Assembly: GCF_011250555.1 (NCBI RefSeq)
Contig: NZ_JAANMZ010000005.1
Location: 1-64,000, forward strand
Origin: Bacillus sp. MM2020_4
GTDB lineage: Bacteria; Bacillota; Bacilli; Bacillales; Cytobacillaceae
Direction of reading: 5' to 3'
DNA length: 64,000 nucleotides
Position numbers and translations under genes: made by a program. This document shows, piece by piece, positions 26,474 through 34,181 of this stretch (positions within the stretch are counted from its first letter, which is position 1; every line of letters starts with the position of its first letter). The notes beneath the pieces were generated by a model that made no database searches, had not been told where the DNA came from, and saw only the letters and a list, made by a program, of their open reading frames with translations.

Positions 26474-27295
26474 ATGAAATACGTAAAAAGTAGGGAATGG
26501 TTATTAAAAAATGTAAACGAACAAAATGTTAGAATTGTCGACTGCCGATTTTCTTTGGCAGAACCTGCAAAAGGTAGAGAGGACTATGGAAGGGGTCATG
26601 TTCCCGGTGCCGTTTTCTTTGATTTAGAACAAGATTTGTCAGCTCCAGTTGAGGAACATGGCGGACGGCATCCAATCCCAAATGTAAATGGATTAACGGT
26701 GAAACTAGAGAAGGCAGGTATTAGCAATGACACAACTGTTATTGCCTATGATAATGGAGAAGGATCATACGCTGCCCGGTTTTGGTGGCTCCTTCAATAC
26801 CTCGGCCATGAACAGGTATTCGTACTTGATGGCGGTTTTAAAGAATGGTTAGAAAACAAACATCCCGTAACAGTAAATATTCCTGCCTTTGAAAAAGGGA
26901 CCCTCCATGTCGAACTTAGATCGGACTTACTAGCGAACGTCGAAGAAGTTAAAGCAACGGTTGAAAAACAAAACAAAATCCTAATCGATTCTCGCGAAGA
27001 AAGGCGATATCTAGGTTTGGAAGAGCCGATTGATAAAAAAGCAGGTCATATTCCTGGCGCGGTCAATAAGCCGTGGATGAAGGGAATTAAGGACAACCAA
27101 TATTTACCTGTCGGTGAACAAAAACTGAGGTTTTCTGATATTAATCCTGAAAGTGAGATCATTGTTTATTGCGGCTCAGGCGTAACGGCTGCACCGAATT
27201 TTCTTGCACTAAAAGAGGCGGGATTCAAAAAGGTTAAGTTATATGTTGGCAGTTTTAGCGACTGGATCTCCTACGATGAGAATAAAATTGAATAA
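26474..27295 (+). CDS. Rhodanese-type sulfurtransferase
   Basis: 273-residue two-domain rhodanese (thiosulfate or 3-mercaptopyruvate sulfurtransferase). Domain 1 is the inactive copy (VRIVDCRFSLAEP...GRGHVPGAVFFDLE); domain 2 carries the catalytic loop YCGSGVTA with Cys233. The active-site loop CGSGVTA is of the SseA/mercaptopyruvate type, so either donor is possible. The ATG at 26474 fits GAGGGGAG with eight-base spacing and is preferred over 26468 and 26450. Likely cotranscribed with dynA. Confidence 0.88.
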   Translation: MKYVKSREWLLKNVNEQNVRIVDCRFSLAEPAKGREDYGRGHVPGAVFFDLEQDLSAPVEEHGGRHPIPNVNGLTVKLEKAGISNDTTVIAYDNGEGSYAARFWWLLQYLGHEQVFVLDGGFKEWLENKHPVTVNIPAFEKGTLHVELRSDLLANVEEVKATVEKQNKILIDSREERRYLGLEEPIDKKAGHIPGAVNKPWMKGIKDNQYLPVGEQKLRFSDINPESEIIVYCGSGVTAAPNFLALKEAGFKKVKLYVGSFSDWISYDENKIE

Positions 27296-27360
27296 TTCTC
27301 AGACTCATCTTGTGATATAATGGAACCCGTATTGTTTTTAATATAGGGGGGACTAAGTAG

Positions 27361-28254
27361 ATGGAAAATCAAAAGCCTTCACTTATGCTTGTTGATGGAA
27401 TGGCCCTGTTATTCCGTGCCTTTTATGCCACGGCCGTGTCAGGTCAATTTATGATAAATTCTAAAGGAATTCCGACGAATGGAATCCATGGCTTTATAAA
27501 ACATTTATTTACAGCGGTATCTTCGTTTAAACCGTCACACCTGGCTGTTTGTTGGGATATGGGCAGTAAAACCTTTCGCACAGAGTTATTTGCTGACTAT
27601 AAAGGAAATCGCGGGGAGGCTCCGGTCGAATTAATTCCGCAATTTGATCTCGTAAAAGAAGTCGTCGCTTCATTTGATATTCCTAATATTGGATTAGCAG
27701 GCTATGAGGCGGATGATTGCATCGGCACCATTGCCAGTCAAATGAAGGATCATGCACATGTATCAATATTAACGGGTGACCAAGATATCCTTCAACTGCT
27801 CGATGAAAGTATCTCTGTTATTCTATTGAAAAAGGGGTATGGGAATTATCTTGTTCATACACCGCAAACCTTCTTCGAGGAGAAAGGCATCACACCTCGG
27901 CAGATGATTGATTTAAAAGCACTAATGGGTGATACAAGTGATAATTATCCTGGAGTTAGAGGAATAGGTGAAAAGACTGCATTGAAACTTTTACAGGAAT
28001 TTGACCATGTTGAAGGAATCATTTCGAATTTGGATCGTTTATCAAAGTCCAATAAAACGAAAATTGAGCAGGATTTAGATATGCTACACCTTTCAAGGAT
28101 GCTTGCTGAAATAAAGTGTGATGTTCCCGTCAGTTGTGCTTTAGAAGAGGCATGGCTGAGAATTGAAAAAGATAAAGCGGTAAATAAACTGATGGAAATT
28201 GAGCTTCGCGGTATCCAGCGGCTGCTCCCGTTTGATGAACTCATTATTTCATAA
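27361..28254 (+). CDS. ypcP: 5'-3' exonuclease YpcP (FEN/PolI N-domain type)
   Basis: 297-residue stand-alone flap/5' nuclease homologous to the N-terminal domain of DNA polymerase I; it helps remove RNA primers. Conserved acidic centres: LVDGMALLFRAFYA, GYEADDCIGTIA, LTGDQDILQLL, GDTSDNYPGVRGIGEKTA, with the helix-hairpin-helix in the last. ATG follows GGGGGGA. Terminator downstream. Confidence 0.92.
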   Translation: MENQKPSLMLVDGMALLFRAFYATAVSGQFMINSKGIPTNGIHGFIKHLFTAVSSFKPSHLAVCWDMGSKTFRTELFADYKGNRGEAPVELIPQFDLVKEVVASFDIPNIGLAGYEADDCIGTIASQMKDHAHVSILTGDQDILQLLDESISVILLKKGYGNYLVHTPQTFFEEKGITPRQMIDLKALMGDTSDNYPGVRGIGEKTALKLLQEFDHVEGIISNLDRLSKSNKTKIEQDLDMLHLSRMLAEIKCDVPVSCALEEAWLRIEKDKAVNKLMEIELRGIQRLLPFDELIIS

Positions 28255-28259
28255 TGGTA

Positions 28260-28291
28260 AAGGTTGTCTCGAGAAGGAGGCAGCCTTTTTT
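28260..28291 (+). terminator. ypcP terminator
   Basis: Stem AAGGTTGTCTC paired with GAGGCAGCCTT (G-U pairs included), followed by TTTTTT. Confidence 0.65.
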
Positions 28292-28368
28292 AAATAGGCA
28301 AAATTACGAGAACTATTATTTTACACATTAATAGGATATTAGAAAAAGATCACTAATTATAGGGATGT

Positions 28369-29601
28369 ATGATCGACATGGAAACCATCGTCTTTATCGG
28401 ATGTAATAAATCCGGGTCGAGCAGAGAAGCGTTAATTACTTCCACTCAAATGGGCTATTGCACGATTCTATTAACGAACAGAATTGGCTTTATCACGCAA
28501 AAAGAGGATTTTCCGGAAGTTCACCAGATGATTTACGAAGAGGATTTAGGGAATGAAGAAAAAATCCTATTGATCATTGCTGCCTTACAAAAAGATAAAA
28601 AGCAAATATCCGCCATATTAAGTCTTATCGATCCATTTGTGTCATTGGCAGCGAGAATTGCAAGCAAGGTAGGACTTGTTACATTAACGGCACCAGCTTT
28701 AGTCATTATGGAAGACAAAACGCGCTTTCGTGAACAGTTAAAATCGCTCCCCATAACCCCAAGATATTTAATTCTTACACACGATCAACCGATCTCTTCG
28801 TTTGTTGCCATGTATCAAGATGAATTGCCGTTGGTCATAAAATCTCCAGCTTCAAACGGTTCAAAGGATGTAATTCTTGCTTCCACAATTTCAGAATTAA
28901 AAGAAAGTCTTCACTTTATTAGGAGAAAATTCCCGAAGACCCCCATATTAGTGGAAGAATATTTGGAAGGAACGCAATATTTGATTGAGGTAATGGTTTA
29001 CAATGGAGAACTTACCATGGTAGCCGTCATAGAGCAAGAAATTCAGCAAGGTGAACGATTTATTATCACGGGGTATTTATACCCAGTTGAGCTATCGGAA
29101 CATGACTATGATGAACTAAAAGCTGCTGTTACAAGTGTTGTCCAGCAACTCGGATTAATAAATGGCACATGTCATTTAGAAATGCGGCTAGTGAATGGGA
29201 AATGGAAGTTGATAGAAAGTAACCCGCGAATGTCAGGCGGGGCAATGAACCGAATTATTCAGGAGGGTACAGGCATTCATTTAGTAAAGGAAGTAATAAA
29301 ACTCTCCTTAGGTGAGATACCATCATTAGAAAAAACAAAAGCAAGGCATGTGTATGCCAAATTTGTTACGATAAATTTTAGTGGGAAATTAATAAAGGTA
29401 TCAGGTCAAAATATCGCATCTGCATATGAAGGGGTAGTGGAGGTATTCGTAAAGCCAAGAAAAGGAGCAATCTTAACAAAACCCTATTCACTCGGTGACC
29501 GCTATGCATATGTCATAGCTTCCTCCATTACTCCAGAACTGGCAAAACAGATTGCTACTGCTGCCTCCTTGGAAATAAAGTTTTACCTTGAACCCTTATA
29601 A
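28369..29601 (+). CDS. Orphan ATP-grasp carboxylate-amine ligase
   Basis: 410-residue ATP-grasp enzyme. A pre-ATP-grasp Rossmann-like domain covers about residues 1-110 (ETIVFIGCNKSGSSREAL). The ATP-grasp core has LPLVIKSPASNGSKDV (phosphate loop/Lys), PILVEEYLEGTQYLIEVMV, and the Mg site LIESNPRMSGGAMN. A C-terminal roughly 90-residue domain resembles the biotin-carboxylase-like tail. Such proteins join a carboxylate to an amine via an acyl phosphate; the substrate cannot be read from sequence. Start ambiguous between 28369 and 28378. No pathway neighbour is evident. Confidence 0.75.
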   Translation: MIDMETIVFIGCNKSGSSREALITSTQMGYCTILLTNRIGFITQKEDFPEVHQMIYEEDLGNEEKILLIIAALQKDKKQISAILSLIDPFVSLAARIASKVGLVTLTAPALVIMEDKTRFREQLKSLPITPRYLILTHDQPISSFVAMYQDELPLVIKSPASNGSKDVILASTISELKESLHFIRRKFPKTPILVEEYLEGTQYLIEVMVYNGELTMVAVIEQEIQQGERFIITGYLYPVELSEHDYDELKAAVTSVVQQLGLINGTCHLEMRLVNGKWKLIESNPRMSGGAMNRIIQEGTGIHLVKEVIKLSLGEIPSLEKTKARHVYAKFVTINFSGKLIKVSGQNIASAYEGVVEVFVKPRKGAILTKPYSLGDRYAYVIASSITPELAKQIATAASLEIKFYLEPL

Positions 29602-29653
29602 TTTACATTTGCTGGCTGCCTCAGGCAAGGGGACAGCCAGGACTACATAAGTA

Positions 29654-29791
29654 TTATTTCGTATTCTTTTTTTTTGCCGCATTTTCCAATTTACTTTTTG
29701 GTTCCTCCGCAAATTCCGCATCTTGTCCATATCCTTGTGGATTTACACCAGGGGCTTTCACGCCGCGGTTTCTCTTGGCATTCTTGCTCAT
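29654..29791 (-). CDS. sspL: Small acid-soluble spore protein SspL-like
   Basis: 45 residues, ATG behind GGGAGGTGA. The C-terminal part GVNPQGYGQDAEFAEEPKSKLENAAKKKNTK matches the SspL pattern (VTPQG ... PKTELEERAKKSNTK in B. subtilis). SspL is a minor spore core SASP expressed in the forespore (sigmaG). It sits between ypcP and the ypdQ/ypeP region, near the family's usual place. Confidence 0.75.
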   Translation of the reverse strand: MSKNAKRNRGVKAPGVNPQGYGQDAEFAEEPKSKLENAAKKKNTK

Positions 29792-29879
29792 GACAAATCA
29801 CCTCCCATTATAGGTAGTATTTCCATTAGGAATAATCCAACTCCCGTTCTCTAACAATAATGGCAGAGGTGATGAAAAA

Positions 29880-30374
29880 ATGAACAAAGGTGTTTATTTA
29901 GCCCTTTTTAGTATTGGACTTGCCCAAGGGGTGAAAATTCCCATTCATTATATTAAAAAGAAAGAGTGGCGACCAGAACTACTTTTGGGAACGGGTGGAA
30001 TGCCTAGTTCGCATTCCGCCGGGGTCTCCACGTTAACCACCTACATTGCTCTGCAAAGAGGGCTGCCAACATTTGACTTTGCGCTATCACTTGTCTATGG
30101 CTTAATTGTCATGTACGATGCCCAAGGTGTCCGTAGGCAAACAGGTGAGCTAACTCTAAAAGTAAACTCAATGAACGAATTAATTGAAAAAATCCATAAA
30201 GAGGAAAGTCTCAAATTTAAACAACAAAATGCTCCTAAAAAGTTGAAAGAAATGTTAGGCCACCAGCCTGAAGAGGTAATTGGCGGTGCATTACTGGGAA
30301 TTGCTGTCGGGGTGATTGGCCATTTATGTACAAAAAAGAATAGAAAAGCCATGAATTTTAGGTTAAGATTTTAA
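29880..30374 (+). CDS. Divergent PAP2 (DUF212) membrane protein, YuiD-like
   Basis: 164 residues, divergent PAP2 family. The acid-phosphatase-like motif GGMPSSHSAGVSTLTTYIAL is conserved (Ser/His cluster), then IVMYDAQGVRRQTG, a hydrophilic helical loop, and the C-terminal HQPEEVIGGALLGIAVGVIGHL. Likely a membrane lipid-phosphate phosphatase or related enzyme; substrate unknown. ATG behind GGTGATG. Confidence 0.85.
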   Translation: MNKGVYLALFSIGLAQGVKIPIHYIKKKEWRPELLLGTGGMPSSHSAGVSTLTTYIALQRGLPTFDFALSLVYGLIVMYDAQGVRRQTGELTLKVNSMNELIEKIHKEESLKFKQQNAPKKLKEMLGHQPEEVIGGALLGIAVGVIGHLCTKKNRKAMNFRLRF

Positions 30375-30415
30375 AGGGATGTTTTAGTGAAATGGGAGAG
30401 AGGAATGGGTAATTA

Positions 30416-30685
30416 GTGCGGACAGTTGAAGAGTATTTGCACTACTTGAAAGGAAAGGGATTTCAATTTCAAGAAGATGCTATTGGCTTTATTTTCTTTG
30501 GGAAACATTATACAAACGCTCCCGATGAAATAATCAATATTGCAATTGAATTAACGTTAAAGGTACAAAAGAGTTTTGATGGCAGTTTCTATATGTCATT
30601 GCTGGAAACATTCATTTCAAACGAGATCGATACACGGCAAGCGGCGATTAATTTTGTAACGGAACAAGAATTACTTGTCATATAA
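30416..30685 (+). CDS. Conserved hypothetical protein, 89 residues
   Basis: GTG start preceded by a purine-rich GGGAGAGAGG, with rather long spacing. The sequence (RTVEEYLHYLKGKGFQFQEDAIGFIFFGKHYT...IDTRQAAINFVTEQ) is soluble, mixed alpha/beta and well codon-biased. It may belong to a small Bacillus-specific DUF family (possibly DUF6123), which I cannot confirm. 41 bases after the PAP2-like gene, so possibly cotranscribed. Confidence 0.7.
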   Translation: MRTVEEYLHYLKGKGFQFQEDAIGFIFFGKHYTNAPDEIINIAIELTLKVQKSFDGSFYMSLLETFISNEIDTRQAAINFVTEQELLVI

Positions 30686-30689
30686 ATTA

Positions 30690-30717
30690 AAAACTCCCAT
30701 GTACAGGGAGTTTTTTA
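30690..30717. terminator. Bidirectional terminator
   Basis: Nine-pair stem AAAACTCCC/GGGAGTTTT, loop ATGTACA, with T runs on both strands; separates convergent genes. Confidence 0.8.
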
Positions 30718-30718
30718 A

Positions 30719-31639
30719 TTAGCCTTCAAGTTCCTTATTTTTCCTAAGTAAAGGTATTCTATTAACCGGAAGCTCGGCGAAGATCATTCCCATAAAAATA
30801 AGGCTGCACCCGAATAGGGCGCCAATAGCTAATCGTTCCTGAGCCCATATATAGCCAGCAATTGCCGCAAATACTGGTTCCATTGCAAAAATTAATGCCA
30901 CCCTTGTTGCTGATGTATATTTTTGGAAATTAGTTTGAATAAAGAAGGCAAGTGCAGTTGCAAACACACTTGTTATGATTAAGGCAATGATAACATTTTG
31001 TGATAAAAGGACAGCTGGCGTAAGTGATTTTTTCCAATCCTCAAATATAAAAGAGGAGCCCATCGAAAGGATTGCAACGGTTGTGATTTGAATAGCTGTC
31101 AATAATAACGTCGGGTACTGACTGCTAAATTTGCCTGTTAAAATTATGTGCATTGCAAAGCTAATTGCACAAATAAATACAAACCCATCACCTATATTTA
31201 ATGATGATACGTCCGTCATAGTTAGTAAAAATAAGCCGATTGTGGCCGTTATAACGCCAATAATCGCATTCTTACTTGGATACTGCTTGAGTAAAAACAT
31301 CGAGAATAAGGGTACTAAAACGACACTTAGACCAGTGATAAATCCTGCCTTTGACGTAGTGGTATATAAAAGGCCGATGGTTTGTGTGACATATCCAAGA
31401 AAAAGCCAAAATCCAATAAAAACCCCTGAACCAATTAATTTCAGATTCAATTGTTTAAACTGCTTTTTCTCGAAAATAAGCAGACAAAGGATGAGTAAAA
31501 GCGCTGCAATGAAAAAGCGGATTCCGTTAAAGGCAAAAGGCGGCAGAAAATCAATTGCATTTTGGACAAGCACAAAAGTTGTACCCCAGATAAAAGTGAC
31601 AAGAAGCAGACTTAGATCTGCAAAAATGGGTTTTTTCAT
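30719..31639 (-). CDS. EamA/DMT-family transporter
   Basis: 306 residues, ten predicted helices in two EamA repeats (LLLVTFIWGTTFVLVQNAIDFLPP opens the first; AEPVFAAIAGYIWAQERL is the typical second-repeat signature, here as MEPVFAAIAGYIWAQERL). Drug/metabolite exporter family; substrate unknown. Its start overlaps the end of the downstream-reading RNase H gene, so the two minus-strand genes are coupled. Confidence 0.88.
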   Translation of the reverse strand: MKKPIFADLSLLLVTFIWGTTFVLVQNAIDFLPPFAFNGIRFFIAALLLILCLLIFEKKQFKQLNLKLIGSGVFIGFWLFLGYVTQTIGLLYTTTSKAGFITGLSVVLVPLFSMFLLKQYPSKNAIIGVITATIGLFLLTMTDVSSLNIGDGFVFICAISFAMHIILTGKFSSQYPTLLLTAIQITTVAILSMGSSFIFEDWKKSLTPAVLLSQNVIIALIITSVFATALAFFIQTNFQKYTSATRVALIFAMEPVFAAIAGYIWAQERLAIGALFGCSLIFMGMIFAELPVNRIPLLRKNKELEG

Positions 31640-32055
31640 AACAGTTTATTGGACTCCTTGCTTGAGTTTTTTTGTATCGCCAATCGTGCCAGTTCATCGG
31701 CCACTTTGTTTTCACTACTTGGAATCCATTTCATAAAAAATAAATCGATCTCTTTCGTTAAATCTAGGGCTTCTTTAAGCAGGGGGGCATACAATTTGTT
31801 TTTAACAAACGCTTTTTCAACGGACGTATTGACTAATTGGGAATCCGTTCGAAAAGAGACAACCGAATGGATTAAGCCTTTTGTTAAGCAAATTTTCAAA
31901 GCTTCAATAAAAGCGTGAAATTCTGCCTCATGGTTTGTCATATTGCCAAGCGGGATTGAATATTTTTCTGATTTGCCGTTAGCCTTAATAAAAACCCCAG
32001 CACCGCTCTGACCAGGGTTACCAGCACTTGCCCCATCAATAAAGACTTCAATCAA
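31636..32055 (-). CDS. ypdQ: RNase HI-like protein YpdQ
   Basis: 139 residues from a TTG start with GGAGGA seven bases upstream. RNase H fold motifs: VFIDGASAGNPGQSG (first Asp), NHEAEFHAFIEAL (Glu), FRTDSQLV (Asp), and a C-terminal NKVADELARLA (Asp), so the four carboxylates are present. B. subtilis YpdQ is the homologue; its cellular role is unclear. A longer in-frame extension at the N-terminus lacks a ribosome site. Convergent overlaps: four bases with the EamA gene. Confidence 0.85.
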   Translation of the reverse strand: MIEVFIDGASAGNPGQSGAGVFIKANGKSEKYSIPLGNMTNHEAEFHAFIEALKICLTKGLIHSVVSFRTDSQLVNTSVEKAFVKNKLYAPLLKEALDLTKEIDLFFMKWIPSSENKVADELARLAIQKNSSKESNKLL

Positions 32056-32229
32056 TGGTGATTCCTCCAATGAGTATGATAATGAAAGTTTATCATATTT
32101 TATCACATGAATGCGGGGAAATAGTTTCAGGTACCTTAATTGGGTATGATAAATCATATATATTCTATTGGCTAAATGAATAAGCTAGTTGGTAAAAGCT
32201 TGAAAATTATTCTTGAGAGGCTGAAAACA

Positions 32230-32886
32230 ATGAAATATAGGCTTGAGTGGAACTATAAAGTAAAGAGTAATGAAAAAATACAATGTTCATCTGAATGGAT
32301 TTCAGGAGAATTAGCATTACAAATGGGTGAAGAGCTCGAGGGAACCGGCAAAGTCAATGATTTATATTTTTATGATGATAATGGGACATCTTGGATTATA
32401 AAAGAAATGAAAAAACTATTGGCAGAGATTGAAGAGGATCCTCATGAGATTACCGTTTTTTTTGACGGAGGATTTAATAAGGAAACAAATCAGGCAGGGC
32501 TTGGAGCTGTAATCTTTTTTAAACAAGGAAAAAAGAAATACCGTATCCGTGCCAACGAACGTGTGTTTGAAATGGAAACCAACAATGAAGCGGAGTATGC
32601 TGCATTTTATTATGCATTAAATATTTTAGAGGATTTGGGTGTTCATCACCTTTCATGTGAATTTAAAGGGGATTCTCAAGGGATATTAAAGCAGCTCGAA
32701 GGAGAATGGCCTTGTTATGAAGAAGCACTTAACCGCTGGTTAGATCGGATTGAGGAGAAAATGAAGCTGTTAGGATTGCTGCCAAAATTTACGGTAATTC
32801 CTAGAAAGGATAACAAGGAAGCAGATAAATTGGCCACCCAAGCTTTAGAAGGGAAAGAAATCTTCGCCAAAACGTTAATTCTATGA
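32230..32886 (+). CDS. ypeP: RNase H-like protein YpeP with N-terminal extension
   Basis: 218 residues. The first roughly 95 are a separate domain (MKYRLEWNYKVKSNEKIQCSSEW...), followed by an RNase H domain: VFFDGGFNKE (Asp), ETNNEAEYAAFYYAL (Glu), CEFKGDSQGI (Asp), KDNKEADKLA (Asp). The ATG after GAGAGGCTG gives the family N-terminus; an upstream in-frame ATG is less well placed. B. subtilis has the same pair of RNase H-like genes here. Divergent from ypdQ. Confidence 0.83.
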   Translation: MKYRLEWNYKVKSNEKIQCSSEWISGELALQMGEELEGTGKVNDLYFYDDNGTSWIIKEMKKLLAEIEEDPHEITVFFDGGFNKETNQAGLGAVIFFKQGKKKYRIRANERVFEMETNNEAEYAAFYYALNILEDLGVHHLSCEFKGDSQGILKQLEGEWPCYEEALNRWLDRIEEKMKLLGLLPKFTVIPRKDNKEADKLATQALEGKEIFAKTLIL

Positions 32887-32907
32887 AAAGAGGGTGCCGA
32901 TTAATAA

Positions 32908-33093
32908 ATGAAGCATTCAGTTAGAAAACAACTATTTAGCCAAGTAGAGAGCATGATTAATCAATACTGTGATGGCTGTTTTTTGCATCAGCAGCTTAAG
33001 AAAGATGGCGGACGAAGAGTAGCACATCGTTTTTGTATTACTCAATGCACAGTAGGAGAAAAGCTTCAAGAATACGGGAATAAACTAAAATGA
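32908..33093 (+). CDS. ypeQ: YpeQ zinc-finger protein
   Basis: 61 residues; conserved pattern YCDGCFLHQQLKKDGG and HRFCITQCTVGEKLQEYG supplies four cysteines plus His for a zinc site. Small cytosolic protein of unknown function found in Bacillus next to ypeP; 21 bases after it. Confidence 0.85.
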   Translation: MKHSVRKQLFSQVESMINQYCDGCFLHQQLKKDGGRRVAHRFCITQCTVGEKLQEYGNKLK

Positions 33094-33097
33094 ATAA

Positions 33098-33125
33098 AAA
33101 GGCTGACGAGATTCGCCAGCCTTTG
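33098..33125. terminator. Bidirectional terminator between ypeQ and csp
   Basis: AAAGGCTG/CAGCCTTT stem extended by CG/CG inner pairs, followed by T-rich DNA on both strands. Confidence 0.7.
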
Positions 33126-33147
33126 ATTGGTTCATTATCATTTAGGA

Positions 33148-33348
33148 TTATAGTTTTACTACGTTAGCTGCTTGTGGTCCACGGTTTCCTTCAACGACTT
33201 CGAAAGAAACTTCTTGACCTTCTTCTAATGATTTGAAGCCTTCACCTTGGATCGCGCTGAAATGTACGAATACATCGTCGCCGCCTTCAACTTCGATAAA
33301 TCCAAAGCCTTTTTCGTTGTTAAACCATTTTACTTTACCGTTTTGCAT
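33148..33348 (-). CDS. cspD: Cold-shock protein (CspB/CspD type)
   Basis: 66-residue single CSD OB-fold RNA chaperone. RNP1 (KGFGFIEV) and RNP2 (VFVHFSAI) are intact, and the C-terminus [13 protein letters not shown] is standard. Position beside ypeQ matches B. subtilis cspD. ATG behind GGAGGAAG. The leader contains a perfect seven-pair inverted repeat at 33377-33391. Confidence 0.95.
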   Translation of the reverse strand: MQNGKVKWFNNEKGFGFIEVEGGDDVFVHFSAIQGEGFKSLEEGQEVSFEVVEGNRGPQAANVVKL

Positions 33349-33376
33349 TTACTTCTTCCTCCTAAGCCTTTCAAGA

Positions 33377-33391
33377 CACCACCGGGTGGTG
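33377..33391 (-). promoter_or_regulatory. Hairpin in the csp 5' leader
   Basis: CACCACC-G-GGTGGTG perfect inverted repeat, 29 bases upstream of the csp start codon. The one-base loop means the RNA hairpin must open slightly; it could also be a protein site. Cold-shock mRNAs often have structured leaders, but this one is not a recognised element. Confidence 0.3.
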
Positions 33392-33631
33392 CCAAAGATA
33401 AATATTACCATGCAGCTAATCAGCCAACATTGTGAATTGGTTGCATGATGCTTTAAATATACAATAATGAAAATGGACAGTCAAGAAAAGGTAAGCGGTT
33501 TTTTGCCGAAAATATGCAGGTTTTAATAAATTTTTGAAAGAGTCAGAATTTAACCCTTCGTTTAACATATTAATGCCTCTTCCTCATATCTTTAATTAAT
33601 ATAGTTACCATATTAAGAGGTGAGGAACCGC

Positions 33632-33907
33632 ATGTTCCGATTTTCAATTGAAGGGGAGGATTGGATTTTAAGATTCTCTCCACAAGTTTTCATCGAAGCA
33701 GACGAAAAACAGGCAATTATGATGTCTTTGCTCCATATCGGTAATGATTTAGCCCATTTTTCTCATGGAGATGCCTTTATTATGTTTACCAAGAAAATTG
33801 GAGCTATTGTCTTCGATGTAGAAAGAATCCCATCATTAATCGTAACGGTCTCTAATATCGTTCCTAAGGAGAATTGGTATGCCCATGGGGAAACGATCGA
33901 TGGCTAA
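33632..33907 (+). CDS. Hypothetical protein, 91 residues
   Basis: ATG behind AAGAGGTGAGG. Sequence FRFSIEGEDWILRFSPQVFIEADEKQAIMMSLLHIGNDLAHFSHGDAFIMFTKK... is soluble and well formed, with no motif I recognise. Stand-alone, between csp and cydA. The start at M5 of the longest frame is preferred because of the ribosome site. Confidence 0.65.
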   Translation: MFRFSIEGEDWILRFSPQVFIEADEKQAIMMSLLHIGNDLAHFSHGDAFIMFTKKIGAIVFDVERIPSLIVTVSNIVPKENWYAHGETIDG

Positions 33908-34065
33908 CTATAATCAATGTGATGGTATAAGTTCATTAAAAGGGGATGGCTATTTGCCGCCCCTTATTTCAATTAGTAAAGGCGAAATAACTGAAGGGAA
34001 TGGCTAGAAAAATTTGTCATAATCTTGACATATATTTACGTTTGGGCTCCGGAAAAGTTTGTTAT

Positions 34066-34158
34066 TATAAAAGTGAAATACTTTTTATAGCAATTCTAAT
34101 AATATAATTATTATTTAATCAATATTTTTTTTGGTAAGTTTGTGAATAATTGAACATA
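34066..34158 (+). promoter_or_regulatory. cydA upstream region with imperfect palindromes
   Basis: An inverted repeat TATAAAAGT-GAAAT-ACTTTTTATA (34066-34089, one bulge) and, closer to the gene, TTGTGAATAATTGAACA (about 34140-34156), which matches the left arm of a Rex box but only part of the right arm. B. subtilis cydABCD is controlled by Rex, CcpA and ResD; a Rex-like function here is inference. Confidence 0.3.
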
Positions 34159-34181
34159 AAAAAGTAAAGGAGTGGTAGGTA

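Noticed and set aside
29602..29653. Terminator for the ATP-grasp gene at the CTGGCTG/CAGCCAG hairpin (29612-29640)
   Set aside because: The seven-pair stem has no T run on either strand, so intrinsic termination is unlikely.
31131..31736. 201-codon plus-strand open frame
   Set aside because: Antisense to the EamA transporter and ypdQ; its translation reads as reversed membrane helices and has no ribosome site.
34021..34060. sigmaA promoter from TTGACA at 34025 for cydA
   Set aside because: No acceptable -10 occurs at 16-18 bases; the hexamer alone is insufficient.
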